64,000 bases of DNA from assembly GCF_020360975.1 (NCBI RefSeq), contig NW_025408668.1, forward strand, positions 2,108,001-2,172,000. The letters run 5' to 3'. The first letter of the stretch is position 1; every line of letters starts with the position of its first letter. The position numbers were made by a program, and so were the translations under genes. Of this stretch, positions 12,200 to 24,343 are shown piece by piece. This stretch comes from Hirsutella rhossiliensis. Its lineage: Eukaryota; Ascomycota; Sordariomycetes; Hypocreales; Ophiocordycipitaceae. Under the pieces are notes generated by a model. It was not told where the DNA came from, ran no database searches, and saw nothing but the letters and a program-made list of their open reading frames with translations.

Positions 12200-15100
12200 A
12201 GAGATATAAGATAGATCTATATAAACTTATAAATATTAAATAAGAGGCCTTTAAGTATAATAATAGAATTATTAATATAGAGATTAATTACCTTAATATT
12301 AATATCTAGGGCTACGACGAATAAGTTAACTTTAATATTATAGATATTAAAGAATATAACCTTATATTAAGCCTTTTATAGCTATAAAAGAGCAACCTAT
12401 AAATTAACTAGAAAACTAGCTAGCTATATTAAAGCGAAAAAGTAAGTTTCTAAGACTAGTAGATTTAAAAGAAAGTAAAACTTTACGATAATTTAGCTAC
12501 TAAATAAGATAAAAGGGATAACCGTTTAAGTAAATTATTATAGGCTTTAGCGATATAAACGAAAATAATAACTAAACCGGCGGATTTAATAAAATCGACT
12601 AATAAGACCTACGTACTAATTAATATAGCTATATAACCTAGTATCTAATATAAATAGAATAAAGGATATAATATAAAGATCTAAAGAGTTATTACTACTT
12701 TAAGGAAAGACCTTAAATAAATTAATAAAGAGCTTAAGTTAAAAGAAATTAACTCTTAAAAGAAAGAATAAAGCCTATAAGATAGAATAAAGAATATCTT
12801 ATAAGAATACTAGAAATATAATAAACTCTTTAAGGAAGAACTTAAGATAGGGTTACCTAAATATAGCTAATAAGACTATAAGATTTATCTTAAGGATAAA
12901 ATAACGCTAACGTTTTATAAGATCTATAACTTAAACGAAAAGTAACTATAAATACTATACGACTACCTTAATAAGAATCTATAAAAGGGATATATATAAA
13001 CGTTAATATTTAAAGTAAGCTACCTAGTTATATTTATTTTAAAAAAAAATAGTAAGCTATAACTAGTTATTAACTATAAACGCTTAAACGATATTATAAT
13101 AAAAGACCGAATAATATTACCGCTTATATCGGAACTATAAGATTAACTATATAGTAAAAAAATAGTTTATAGCCCTTAACCTTAAAGGCGCTTATAACTT
13201 AATATATATAAAAAAGGGATATAAATAGATAATAGCTTTTAAAACGAAATTTAAACTATTTAAATATTTAGTAATACTATTTAAACTTATAAATATACTA
13301 GCTACCTTTTAATAGATAATTAATTATATCTTATATAAATACTTAGATATCTTTATAGTAGTATACTTAGATAATATCTTAATCTTCTTAGATACCTTAG
13401 AAGAATATAAGGAATATATCTATAAGGTACTCCGCGTACTTTAGAATATAAAGTTACTAGTTAAACTAAAGAAAGGTAAGTTTTATATATAGGAAGTAGA
13501 CTTCCTTAGATATATAATCTTATTAAGAGAGATATAAATATAATAAGATGAAATTAATTTAGTTAAAGAATAGCTAACGCTAAAGAATATTAAGGATATA
13601 TAAAGTTTCTTTAGATTTATAAATTACTACTAACGATTTATTAAAGATTTTAGAAAGATTATAGTACTATTATATAACTTAATAAAAAAGGAAAAAGAAT
13701 TTATATAGGACGATAAAGCTAATAAAGCTTTTAAATATATTAAAGCTACGATTATATAAAAACTAGTCTTAACTACCTTTAATTTAAAACGATAAATTAA
13801 ACTTAAAACTAATATATTAGACTTTACTTTAAGAGTATAAATCGGATAAAAAGATAATAAAGAAAGACTATAACTAATTATATTTTACTTAAAAAAGCTA
13901 TATAGTATAGAACTTAATTACCTTATCTATAATAAAGAATTCCTTATAATTATTTAAGCTTTTAAGGAATTTTAATACTACCTTCTTAAAAGTAAATATA
14001 AAGTTAAGGTTTATATAAATTATAAGAATATCTTATATTTTATAACGATATAATAGTTAAATAGATAATAGATTTAATAAGCCGAATATTTATTAGAATT
14101 TAACTATAAAATAATTTATAGAAAGGGAATAGAAAACGGTCGAGCTAATACCCTTAGTCGATAATATAACTATAATATAGGAGCACTTATAGTAGAAGGA
14201 TAGCTCTTAGAAATTAATAAAAATAGGAACTACTAGTAACGATAGCTAAATATAATATTTAAAGTATAACTTAATAACTTAATATACTAAAAGATCCTAA
14301 AATAAATAAAAGAATATAAAGTATTAAATAGATATAATATAGAATATTTAGAAGTTTTAATATATAAAAATAAAATCTAGATACTACTAGAATTATAAGA
14401 TAAAGTTATATAAGATATATATAAATATTTAATATATAGATACTAAGGAATCTAAAGAATAATAAAATAGATTAAACGATAATATAACATCTTAAAGCTT
14501 AAAAAAGTAATATAATAAGTTATTAAAGAATATAAACTTTATATATAAAGTAAAGCTAAACGATATAAACTATATAGAGAATTATAACCGCTACTAGTAC
14601 TAGAAAAACTATAGGATTTAATAGCTTTTAACTATATTATAAAGCTATTACTATTAAAAGAATATATAATTAATATTAAGTATAATAGTATATTCGTTAT
14701 TACTAATGGACTAACGAAGTATAGGTACTTCTTACTATATAAAAAAGTAAGTAATATAAAAGAGCTAGTATATATATTCCTATAAACTATTATTAGTAAT
14801 TATAAACTACTAAATAAGATTATCTTTAATAAAGAAAGTATATTTATAGCTAAGTTTTAGTAAGCTTTTATAGTATAATTAAGGACGAAATATAAGCTTA
14901 GTATAGCTTCTTACTTATAAATAGATAGATAAATAGAACGACTTAATTAAACGCTTAAATAATATTTATAAGACTATATTAGCTATAAATAAAATAATTA
15001 AGTTAAATAGCTATTAATAGTATAACTAGCTTATAATAGCTTAGTTATAGAAATAACTAAGCTCTTACTAGTATATACTAATTATAGATATAACCTAGAA

Positions 15101-15625
15101 GTATTTAAGGTTACTTAATAAGGACTATAAGTAAAACGAGCGATACTATAAGTAGATTAGCTATAAAAATTATATAAAGAAATATAATAAGAACTTTAAT
15201 TTATTAAAAAACGAATATCTACTTACTATAGTTAGAAAGATTATAAGGACTAATCTTTTAAGAGGGAGATATAGTCTACCTTATATAACGAAATATTAAA
15301 ATAAAATAATAAAGTAATAAATTAGATATTAAGAAACTTAGACTATTTAAAGTTAAGAAAGCTATTTTAAAAGTTAACTATAAACTTTCGCTACTAATAA
15401 TAATATAGATATACCTAATATTTTATATCTTATTATTAAAACTAGTATTATAAAACGCTAAACTATAAGAAAAAATTAAAGTTAATAATAATTAAGAATA
15501 TAAAGTAAAATAAATACTAAATATAAGAAAATAAGGTTAGTAATAGGAATACCTTATTAAGTAGAAGGGATATAGACTAAAAGAAAATACCTAGGAACTA
15601 CTTAAGTACTTAACCTACTATAGTT
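12200..15625 (+). pseudogene. Gypsy-2 pol relic: PR, RT, RNase H, integrase, chromodomain
   Basis: Order as in Gypsy-1: protease end near 12310-12400, RT about 12930-13540, RNase H to about 14170, integrase about 14230-15470 and chromodomain about 15480-15610. The RT catalytic box at 13364-13375 reads Y-L-D-N, the same lost Asp as in Gypsy-1. A short tandem duplication in RT of Gypsy-1 (around 5020-5047, a repeated TAATACTATTTAAA) is single here. Stops are frequent and all are TAA or TAG. Non-functional; the identification is firm from several domains in the expected order. Confidence 0.9.
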
Positions 15626-16362
15626 TTCTACTTTAATAGTTCTATTGGTAAAATCTACCTTAAGTATTATAAAATTACTTAATAAACTAATAGTATTTTA
15701 TTTAATTTTATTAAATCTACCTATAGACTAAATATCGACTACTACTTTAGATTCTTAGCGCTTAGCCTTATTAAGGTTATTTAAGGAACGAAGGCCTTAA
15801 TAGACTATCTCGGTACCCTTTATCTTTAGCTAGCGCTTTTAACGGTAAAGCTACGCTAAACGAGCTAAGGCTTTATTTAGGTTAGCTTAAGCTTTTAATA
15901 TTCGCTCCTTAGTAATTTCTTTCTCTTTATTTAATCGATTAGACTAGATTTATTTAGGATACTAGGAAATATATTAGCTATAAATAATAAGTAGGATAAC
16001 GAAGTTACCTATAAGAGCTAATCGCTATACTTAACGTATTATAGCAACGACCCCGCTATATATATTTAGTATACTTAAAAGATTTCTTTAGTATTTTATA
16101 GTAAAAGCTATATAACGAATAAAAAGAATATAGTATAACGTTAAAACTAAAACGATTAATAAACTTAGCTAAATAAATACGCTTAAAGGTCTTATAAAAA
16201 CGATCTTTTAATATATAACTAGATATACTATTAGTAGTATATCTTAAGGGATAGAAAGAATAAAATAAGGAATATATATACGCGCGATAAGGGTATATTT
16301 ATATATAGCGGCTAAGGTAGTAGTAGGTCTTATAGATAAGACTAAAAGGAGGGGAGATATTA
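15626..16362 (+). other. Gypsy-2 post-pol untranslated segment
   Basis: Non-coding tail that shares only its last part (from the GATATACT...AGTATATC palindrome near 16225 on) with Gypsy-1. The upstream part is different sequence. No open frame seen. Confidence 0.6.
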
Positions 16363-16832
16363 TATTACGACTATAGTTAGCGGGCTATAAGAGAGCCAGC
16401 TATATTTATATAATAAAGCGGCTTAGAATAATAGTTAGGATAAGAAGTTACTTAGGCTTAGCTTACCTAGAGTATATATAAGCTAAGTAAGCCTTATATA
16501 AATAGATTACTACTTAGGAGCATAGCTTATAAGTAAGCTATAGTAAGCTATAAAGGGGATTATAGCTAAGACTATAATCTAAGGATAGTCTTTATAGGTA
16601 TTTATAGCTACTTACTTTTACTCCTTTAGATAGATAGCTCTCTAGCTTTTAATATAGATCTTTATTATAATTCTATCTTTAATTCTAATTACCTAGTTAT
16701 AGTCTATAGTCTACGACCTCTAACTTATTACTAATATAATATATATACTATTACTTAGACCACGCCCTATTATATCTACTAATATAAACCCCTTAATAGG
16801 TTTATCCCTTAAGAATAATACCGGTCGTTATA
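16363..16832 (+). repeat. 3' LTR of Gypsy-2
   Basis: 470 bp, the same length as the 5' LTR and matching it apart from RIP-type transitions. It begins TATTACGACTATAG, where the 5' copy has TATTATAAC: one C/T and one G/A difference. Confidence 0.93.
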
Positions 16833-18063
16833 CTCTTACCTTAGTATTATAAGGACCTCCTTAATCTCGACTATACCCTTATTATCTATAGCCTACTTTA
16901 ATAAGGGTACTACCTATGCTATTTATATCCTCTCTTACGCTAACGGCTCGCTTTACTTTATCCGCTTATATACTACTAGCGGCACCCTATATAGCGGCGC
17001 CCCTTAGCTAGCTATCTCCGCCGCGTTAATCTCGACCTTACTATAAAGCGGATTATTCTTCTTAAGCTAGGCTAGCGCCCTTTTTACCGCCGACTACTTT
17101 ACCGATAATAGGCTTAATAGGTCGTATAGCCTAGGCCTCTTAGTACCCTACTATAAGATATAGATCTTATTTATAACCTAGAGTAATAGGTATAGTAGTA
17201 CCTTAGCGGCTAGGCCCTATATATTATTTAGGAATATAGTAATATAGCCTTTAATATACCTTAAGTACCTTATACTCTACCTTTAACCGCCTAAGATACT
17301 ATACTTTATTATTAAGCTATAGTATAAGTTAAGTAAAATAAGCTTTTTTTTAAGCGGTATAAAGTCCTTTAGCTTATTAAGGTATATATACTTATAGCTA
17401 AGCCGCTTATAAAAGTATATAGCTAGCGATGCCCCCTTACGCCTAGCTTATTATATATACTTTATATAGACCGGTACCGGCCTACCCTTTAGAAAGTAGC
17501 TTCTATATCTAAACTAAGACCGCCCGCTCTTTATAACGCTACTCTAAGACTACCCCTCCTATACTATCTCCCTTAGCTCCCTCTTAGCTCGCTTTTAGTA
17601 GTATAGTATATAGGTCGCGATTAGTAGTATACTTATATTATAGAACGCTTAGTAGAACCTCTATACTATCCTTACCTACCTTTTATATAGTATTAGCGCG
17701 TACTACGTTTACTTTTTAGCTAGCCTCTCGCCCGCTTTAAACTCCTTATCGAGGTACTATAGCGCGCTAGCTAGGTCCTTAGCCTATAGCTCCCTTTATC
17801 TTAGTATCTTTTTACCTACCCTAGCGCGTTTCCGCTTAGCCTACCTACTACTAAGATAGTATTTCCTCTTTTACTCTTCTTTTACTTAGCGTTTTATTAC
17901 CGCTCTACTTATATCTAGTTAGCTATTACCGTTATATACCTTTACCTTACTCTATAACTATACCTACTAGTATACTATCTTTACTACTAATAAGCGGCCT
18001 AGCTATAGGGGGAGTTATAGCGGGGGCCTTACCCTTACTAGCTAGCTAGGACTAAATAGCTCG
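16833..18063 (-). pseudogene. Unidentified relic, minus-strand reading
   Basis: CA/TG-depleted but fairly GC-rich DNA. On the minus strand, from about 17930 down to about 17370, one frame reads a basic, helix-like sequence rich in Arg, Lys, Glu and Ala, with stops only as TAG/TAA. I do not recognise the protein. It may belong to the same lost gene or element as the minus-strand relic at 21400-23850, now separated by the Fot1-like insertion and tandem repeats. The coding assignment is an inference from frame continuity. Confidence 0.35.
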
Positions 18064-18065
18064 TA

Positions 18066-18107
18066 AGTTAGTACCCTTAGCTTCTAGCACCCCCTACTTC
18101 CGGCACC
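18066..18107 (+). repeat. Left terminal inverted repeat of Pogo-A
   Basis: 42 bp starting AGTTAGTACCC and ending CGGCACC. It pairs with 19877-19918 on the opposite strand with four transition mismatches. TA lies immediately outside. Confidence 0.94.
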
Positions 18108-18209
18108 TCCCTATATTACTATCGCATTAACTACCTACTATATCGTAACTGCGTTTTCTTGTATATCTCTTATTTAATAATTATAAAATAAATATTATTT
18201 AAATTAGCA

Positions 18210-19750
18210 ATGCTTTATCTTTCTAAATATACCGAAAACTAGCTTTAAAAAGCGCTCGAAGCTATTAATAATAGTATACCTTAGCTCTAAGCTAGTTATA
18301 AGTAAGGTATTCTAAGAATAACCCTTTAAACGCGTCTTAAAGGAGCCCTACCTATAAAGGAAGTAAAAGAGGTATCTTAAAGGCTTAGTCGAGAGTAGGA
18401 AAAACACCTTTATAAATAGGTTCTTACCTAAGCGGCCCTTAGGCTGCCTTTAACGTATTATTAACTTAGGGAATTCGCTAGCCGTATTATCGTAGCTAGT
18501 AAAGACCTACGCCCGCTTAGAAAATACTAGGTTTCGAGCTTTTTAGCTTAAAACCTAGAGATTAGCACGATTAAAGGTAAATCTCTTAATTCTACCTATA
18601 TTAACGGCGCCTTTATTAACGGGATTAAGGAATAGTTTTAATTACTTAAGCTACTAGCTATATAAGCAATCCTACTAAAATCACGCTTTAATATAGACGA
18701 AATAGGTATCCTCGAGGGCCTTAGCTATAACGGGCTAGTACTAGGGAGCTTAGAGAAGAAGGAGGCTATTAAGAAGTAGCTTAGATCGCGTTATTAGACT
18801 ATAATTATCGAATACGTCTTTATAACGGGCTAGGCCTTAACCCCCCTTATAATCTTTAAGGGCTAGGACCTTTAATAGTAATAGTTCCCTAATAAACTTA
18901 ATTTTCTAAAAGATTAGGACTTTATTACTTCCTTAAAGGGCTAGATAAGCGATTCTATTAGTATTAAATAGCTTAAGTAGGTGTTTATCCCCTAAATAAA
19001 GCGCTACCTATAAGGGAACGTTCTCCTTATTATTAATAGCTATAAGAGCTATTAAACCGACGATTTTATATATAAATAATTTAAGAATCGTATTTATCTT
19101 CTTTTTCTATTAGTATACTCCTCCTATATCCTTTAACCTCTTAATATCTCGGTTTTCTCGCCGATTAAGGCTACCTACCGACGTTAACTTAAAAAAATCG
19201 TATCTTTCGACGATATAGCGCTAATTAGTAAGGCTACCTTCCTCTAAGTATATTATTAGGCCTAGTAGGCTAGTCTAACTAAAAAGAATATTAAGGGCGG
19301 GTAGCGTAGGTTAGGACTATAGCTAGTTAATATAGTAAAGCCCTTACTAAGCTAGTTTGTCTTACTATAGCCGTTAACGCCGTTAACGCCGTTAAAAAGA
19401 ACGAATTCTAGTACCCTAGCTATTTACAATGCCCTTAAAACGCCTAAACGATTATAAGAAGTCCGTTGCCTTATTATAGGGCTAGAAAACCGCGGTTAAG
19501 TTAACCGTACGATCCGACTACTCTTTAATAAGGTTAGCTATAGCCTTAATAAGTAAATTTAATAGCTTATAGCTTCCTAACTTCGAATATAGTAGCTAGA
19601 ATATTAATTATATTATCTACGGCCTTAAAAATAGAAAAAGGTCCCTTAGGACTTTAATAGGCGGTTTATATAAATTAAATAAGTTATAAAGATAAAGAAA
19701 TAGCTTAAGCGCACGCTTAAGCCGGCTGCCGCCGCTATAGCTAATTAGAA
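18210..19750 (+). pseudogene. Pogo-A transposase relic (CENP-B-type HTH, DDE)
   Basis: The transposase that would cut and paste the element at TA. From an ATG at 18210 a single forward frame runs about 500 codons with stops only at TAG/TAA. Readable in order: an N-terminal helix-turn-helix of the pogo/Tc5 type (first ~60 codons), a CENP-B-like DNA-binding segment, a catalytic Asp region about codons 160-170, a second around an LLIIN-S-GS motif (the expected Asp now Asn, near 19020), and the C-terminal histidine-serine and LQPLDV-type block near 19110-19150 with the third Asp kept. A coiled, Gln/Lys-rich tail follows. Length fits Fot1-type transposases (about 540 residues). Dead through RIP. 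Confidence 0.9.
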
Positions 19751-19876
19751 CGTAGGATTTAAAGCTCTTTATAATAGCTAGTAGCTAGAGTAGCTAGAAA
19801 TACTAAATTTAATTATCGTAATATTAAAATATAGCTTTAATTACGTTTAGAATATACTTACCTTAGTACTATAAAG

Positions 19877-19918
19877 GGTGCTAGAAGTAAGGGGTGCTAG
19901 AAGCTAGGGGTACTAACT
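19877..19918 (-). repeat. Right terminal inverted repeat of Pogo-A
   Basis: Reverse complement of the left repeat except for four transitions; ends GGGGTACTAACT followed by the TA duplication. Confidence 0.94.
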
Positions 19919-19937
19919 TAGTATATACTAGCTTCCG

Positions 19938-20141
19938 GCTAAGACTATAGCTAGGCTAGTTTTACTTAATAGCGGTAAAGGCCTAGTAGCCCTTTATATT
20001 AGCTAGGGCTAGGTATCCTATAGAGCCCCCTTACTTTTAGCTAAGGCTATAGCTAAACCTATCTTATTTAATAGTAGTAAAGGACTAGCGGCCCTCTATA
20101 TTAGCTAAGGCTAAATATCTTATAAAGCGTCTAAACTTCTT
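19938..20141. repeat. Two-copy tandem repeat, 102-bp unit
   Basis: GCTAAG-ACTATAGCTAGG at 19938 and GCTAAGGCTATAGCTAAACC at 20040 start two diverged copies of a 102-bp unit; the end of a third is recognisable near 20305-20335 (ACTAAGGCTAGATATCCTATA). Differences are mainly transitions, as RIP would leave in a duplicated sequence. Confidence 0.75.
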
Positions 20142-20918
20142 ATTTATAGCGGCGAGGGCCTAGCGGTCTCTACTATTAATAGAGACCGGATTTCTCTTAG
20201 TATATACTAGCCTTTTCTTAAAGTTAAGATAGCGCTAGGCCTACTTAGCGGTAGCTAGTACCCCGCCGCCCTTAGTATAGGCAGTAGCTAAGTTACCGCT
20301 ATACTTAGTATTAACTAAGGCTAGATATCCTATAGCGCGACTCGGCCTATATTAATCCTTTATTTCCTTAGTCTTAATAGTTTTCCCCGCCCTTACTTTA
20401 AAGGCGCTTCCTTTAACGCTTCTTCTTACTCTTTTTAAGAGGCGCTATAACTAAGTACTAGCGCTACTATAATTAGCCGGATCTTTAGTCTTATATATAG
20501 CGCTACTTAGGCTTTTAGCGCTAGGCTTACCTTATTACTTACTTTAGACTAAACCCTCCTATTAGCTAGCTTTATTATAATACTAGTTTACTAAGGCCCT
20601 TATAGACCTTTTATCTTCCTTACTTACGCTGCTTTTTCTAGCCCTACTTACTTATAATACTACTAGGCTCTTAGCGTAAATCCTTATAAGTATAATAATA
20701 GTATATAAGTCCTTACCTTAACTATTTATTTTATACTTATCTTACTAACTAGCACCCTTCCTATAAGTATAGGATCCTTTAAGAAAGTCTATATATCTTA
20801 TATCTTACTTATAGCTCTTTAATATATTTATAAGCGTACTACTACTCTTTATATTATACTAGCGCTACTTTACTATCGAGCCCGCTTACTATTACCTACC
20901 GCTAAAGGTAGCGGGCTA
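20142..20918. other. RIP-mutated DNA without a recognisable gene
   Basis: Nothing supportable as a gene. It contains a short hairpin (GGTCTCTA...TAGAGACC, about 20178-20200). Moderate GC but CA/TG-poor. Confidence 0.5.
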
Positions 20919-21320
20919 TATAGCCTCGGCCGGTCCTTATATATAGGTCGCTAAGACGGCCTCTTCTTACCTATACTTTATATAGTATACTTTCCTTTCT
21001 TATTATCTAGGTCTTATTAGTTAAAGCCTTAGTATGCCCTTAGACGCTCGCTTACTAAATTTTAAACCTATATCTTATATATATTATAAATAAGTTTACC
21101 TCCTTCTTCTTAAATATAGCCTCGGCCGGTCCTTATATATAGGTCGCTAAGATAGCCTCTTCTTACTTATACTTTATATAGTATACTTTCCTTTCTTATT
21201 ATCTAGGTCTTATTAGTTAAAGCCTTAGTACGCCCTTAGACGTTCGCTTACTAAATTTTAAACCTATATCTTATATATATTATAAATAAGTCTACCTCTT
21301 TCTTCTTAAATATAGCCTCG
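20919..21320. repeat. Two-and-a-bit tandem repeat, 196-bp unit
   Basis: TAGCCTCGGCCGG begins at 20921 and 21117, and a third start (TAGCCTCG) lies at 21313, giving an exact 196-bp period twice. The copies are the same length and nearly identical; the differences are RIP-type transitions. No coding signal. Confidence 0.92.
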
Positions 21321-21399
21321 CGCATCCTACTTATCTTAAAACCCTTTATATTTTACTAGACCGCTTTTTAAGGTTTCCTTTTTTCCTCTTATTATATTT

Positions 21400-23850
21400 T
21401 TCTCTATATATATCTTATAAACCTCCTTTATATAAGCTCCTTATCTTAGCCTATTACTAACGCTACGTTATATCTTTATTTAAGATCCTTTAACTTCTTT
21501 TATATACTATAGCTACTAGCCCTTCCTTATTATACTAAACTCTTAAGATAGTATATTAATAGGGAGTACTCTTACTTTTATACCTTATTACTTCTAGCTT
21601 TACTTTAGTAACGTTACTCTTTTACTATATAGCCTCGCTATATTTTAATCTCTATTAATAGATAGCTCTACCCTATACCTCTATAAGCCCCTTACTACTA
21701 GTAAGGGCGCGGGCGGCGATATATTTATAATATTCTTTGCTTAGCTTAACTGCCTTATAAGGTTTACTTATTAAGATAAGTACTATATTAAGGGCCTTAA
21801 CGCTAAAGCTATCGCTTAAGTCCTTTTACTAGTGCCCTTATAGCTACTAAAGTTAGAGTATATACCCCTCTAAGCTAAGGGCGACGATTTAAGGCCCTCT
21901 TTCTTTTTTAGTCTAAACCTCTTTATCTATAGCTAGCCGGTCGTCGATACTAACTAGTCTAAGTAATAGTTCTTTATAAGCAGCTACGTTTACCCCTATG
22001 CCCTCTCTTAGGAGGTAGAGCGCCGCGATAGCCTTAAGGCTAGCTTAGATAGTACTATTCTCTATACTATGCCCGCCCTTATTATCTATAACTAAGGTTA
22101 CTAGCGATATACCCCTTTTCCTTTTTTATTATAATATACTTCCTTACCTACCGCCCTACTAACTTTACCCCCTAGCGTCCTATTACGCTCCTTAGCCTTT
22201 AACGGCTAGTTCCTATCTATACCTTTTATTATCTTCTTTTATAGTATTATAGCTAGGCCTAGCCTCGACCTCTTATATTAAGACTTCTTACTTAGTTTTA
22301 GGCCTAACTAGCTCTACTACTATAGCTTTATCTAGCTTATAACCTATATTGCCCTTAGCCTAGTAAATAGGATTCTATTTAAGGGCTACTACCCCTTTGA
22401 GGTCTTTATTATCTTTCCTATTTATATTAACCCTTAGGCCGTACTATATAAGAAAATCGCTAAAAAGTCTAACTCTTTCTTCTTACCTAGCGTTCCCTTT
22501 ACTTATACTAAAAAGGTCGTTAACCTTCTTAACTACTATATTATACTCTCCCCCCTAAGCTTAAAGCGCGATTATATCTTTATTATTATCTTAGATAGCT
22601 AGACCTTTATTAATAGGCCCTCGGCCGCCGCCGCCGCCTTAGCTTCCCCCCTCGCTATACCCCTTAAGCGCTAGACCCTATCCGCCTTCTCTACCTTTAA
22701 TTCCGTCCGCGCTACCTTATACTCTATTACCGCGCCGGTCTTAGCTATATTAAGGCCCCCTTCCTTAGCCTTAGCCCTAACTACCCCCGACCTTATTACG
22801 CCGCCGCCTAAGCGCTCCTACTTAGCCCTTACCGATACGCTTATAAAGAGGGCGCGCTTACTAAAGCTATAGTATTCGCCGCCTTCTTTATCTTTAGATA
22901 CTATCGGTCCCGCCGCCCCCTCCTCTTATCCCTTACTAGCCGCTTCTTTATTTTAACTAAACGGCATCCCGCTTACTCTTACTTTAGCCCCCCCGCCTTC
23001 CCTTCTTAACTCTATTATCGCGAGCACCTTTAACCCGCCCGCTCGCCCTCTCTACTATTATATATAGAAATAAGCTACCTACTATAAACTAATTACTCTC
23101 TTATACCTCCTACCTTTACTAAAATAAAACGGGATACTATTCCTAATATAGCTTATTACTATAAAATTATTATTACTTTATATATTACTATATTTCTCCT
23201 TTTATTAAAGGATAGTTTTAGCTTATAAACCTATTTCTTATAATACTACTTACCTTTAGACGTTCTCCGTAACCTTATTAATATCTTATATATTATGCCT
23301 TACTTTTTCTCTTCCCCTTCCTTCCTATTCCCTTCTTTCTCCTTACTAGCTTACCGCTATACCTCTTAGTTATATTTAGCGGCGACGGGGGCCCTATAGT
23401 TACGCCTCGTAAAGGGGCGTCTTTATATCTTATATTCTATTCCTTAGTTATATAAGTTATAGGGATAAAGGTCGCCGAAATTAGCGGTTAGTTCTATAAA
23501 GGCCGTTATAGCGTATAAGGCTAGCCTTAAGGCCGCCTTAATAGCGTTACTTACTTCCCCTTACTAGCTCCCTAGCTTATATTTAGCTTATATCCCTTCT
23601 TATATACCTTCTAGTCCTCCTTTTAGTATTACTTACTATAATACGCGACCGCTAAGTATCGGCTATACCTCCTCGCCCTTACTATCTCTTTATAAACCTA
23701 GTAGACCTTCCCCTCTATACTCTATATATCCTACCCTTATATTTACTTTACGCCTATACTTCCGTCCGCCTACCTTACCTCTACTATTATATCTTATATT
23801 TCTTACCTCGCCCTTATTTTATATCCTTCTTAACTATAAAATAATAATAC
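21400..23850 (-). pseudogene. Large unidentified gene relic, minus strand
   Basis: On the minus strand one frame is unusually clean from about 23095 to 21890 and continues, with more stops, to about 21400. A further readable stretch lies upstream (about 23850-23400). All stops are TAG/TAA at plausible Gln/Trp positions. The first part is low-complexity, rich in Arg, Gly, Lys, Ala and Glu; the middle includes a hydrophobic, well-mixed segment near 22050-21900 (VSLVTLVIDN-like, then AALYLLREGIG-like) that looks like a folded domain. I do not recognise the family. It could be an accessory gene of a transposon or a duplicated host gene caught by RIP. It ends close to the left repeat of Gypsy-3. 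Confidence 0.5.
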
Positions 23851-23967
23851 GACTATAAGTATAAACAGCCTCTTTATATATAGGTATAATATTAGGCTCT
23901 ATAAAATATCTTTTATAACTTCGCCGTAACTCTTATAGCGCGCCCCTACTACCTTTTAATACGCTAC

Positions 23968-24343
23968 TTTAACGGGGACGAGGGTATATACCTAAAGTAT
24001 ATATAGTACGTAGCTAAGGATTAGTAGAGTAATTAACTATATAATTATCTAATTATCGGTCCTATCTATAGCTCTAAGGGCCTTAGGTTATAAATATAAG
24101 TCTTAGAGATTTCTTTACTCTATGCCTCTTTATCTTTACTAGAGTCGCGTAACTAGCGGTCTTTACTTTAAAGGGGAAAAATAAAAAATTAAATTAACTA
24201 TAATTAAGGAAGATACCTAATTAAATAATCGAGGTCTTTATAACGCCTTTAAGTATACTTAGAAGTAAGTTAGAAGGGGAGTGCTAGGGGTCTTATCTCT
24301 TTAACGGGCTAATATCTATTAGGGTGCGATCTTACTTATTAAA
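23968..24343 (-). repeat. Left direct repeat, probable 3' LTR of Gypsy-3
   Basis: 376 bp, beginning TTTAACGGGGACGAGGG and ending ACTTATTAAA on the plus strand. It is the same length as 42360-42735 with transition differences (C/T, G/A). It is followed inward by CTCCTTCTT, a purine tract on the minus strand fitting a polypurine tract. Confidence 0.8.

Larger units (their letters stand above)
9004..16832 (+). mobile_element. Gypsy-2: complete RIP-mutated Ty3/gypsy chromovirus
   Basis: Same orientation and domain order as Gypsy-1, with gag-pol nearly identical apart from RIP transitions and small gaps. The LTRs are both 470 bp (9004-9473 and 16363-16832). The flanks share CTCT (9000-9003 and 16833-16836), and the adjoining base fits a 5-bp duplication with one G/A change. 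A purine tract (AAAAGGAGGGGAG) precedes the 3' LTR. Total about 7.8 kb. The LTR U3 half and the post-pol segment are unrelated to those of Gypsy-1, so the two are subfamilies or recombinants rather than a simple tandem duplication. Inactive through RIP. Confidence 0.94.
18066..19918 (+). mobile_element. Pogo-A: Fot1/pogo-like DNA transposon, RIP-mutated
   Basis: A 1853-bp element bounded by 42-bp terminal inverted repeats (18066-18107 and 19877-19918) that differ at only four positions, all transitions of the RIP type. It is flanked on both sides by TA (18064-18065 and 19919-19920), the target duplication of the Tc1/mariner superfamily. The size and repeat length resemble Fot1 of Fusarium (about 1.9 kb, 44-bp repeats), though the terminal sequence is its own. 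One transposase relic fills it. Confidence 0.94.

Noticed and set aside
739..16832. A simple tandem duplication of one gypsy element
   Set aside because: Each copy has its own target-site flanks and the LTR U3 and post-pol parts differ, so they are two separate insertions.
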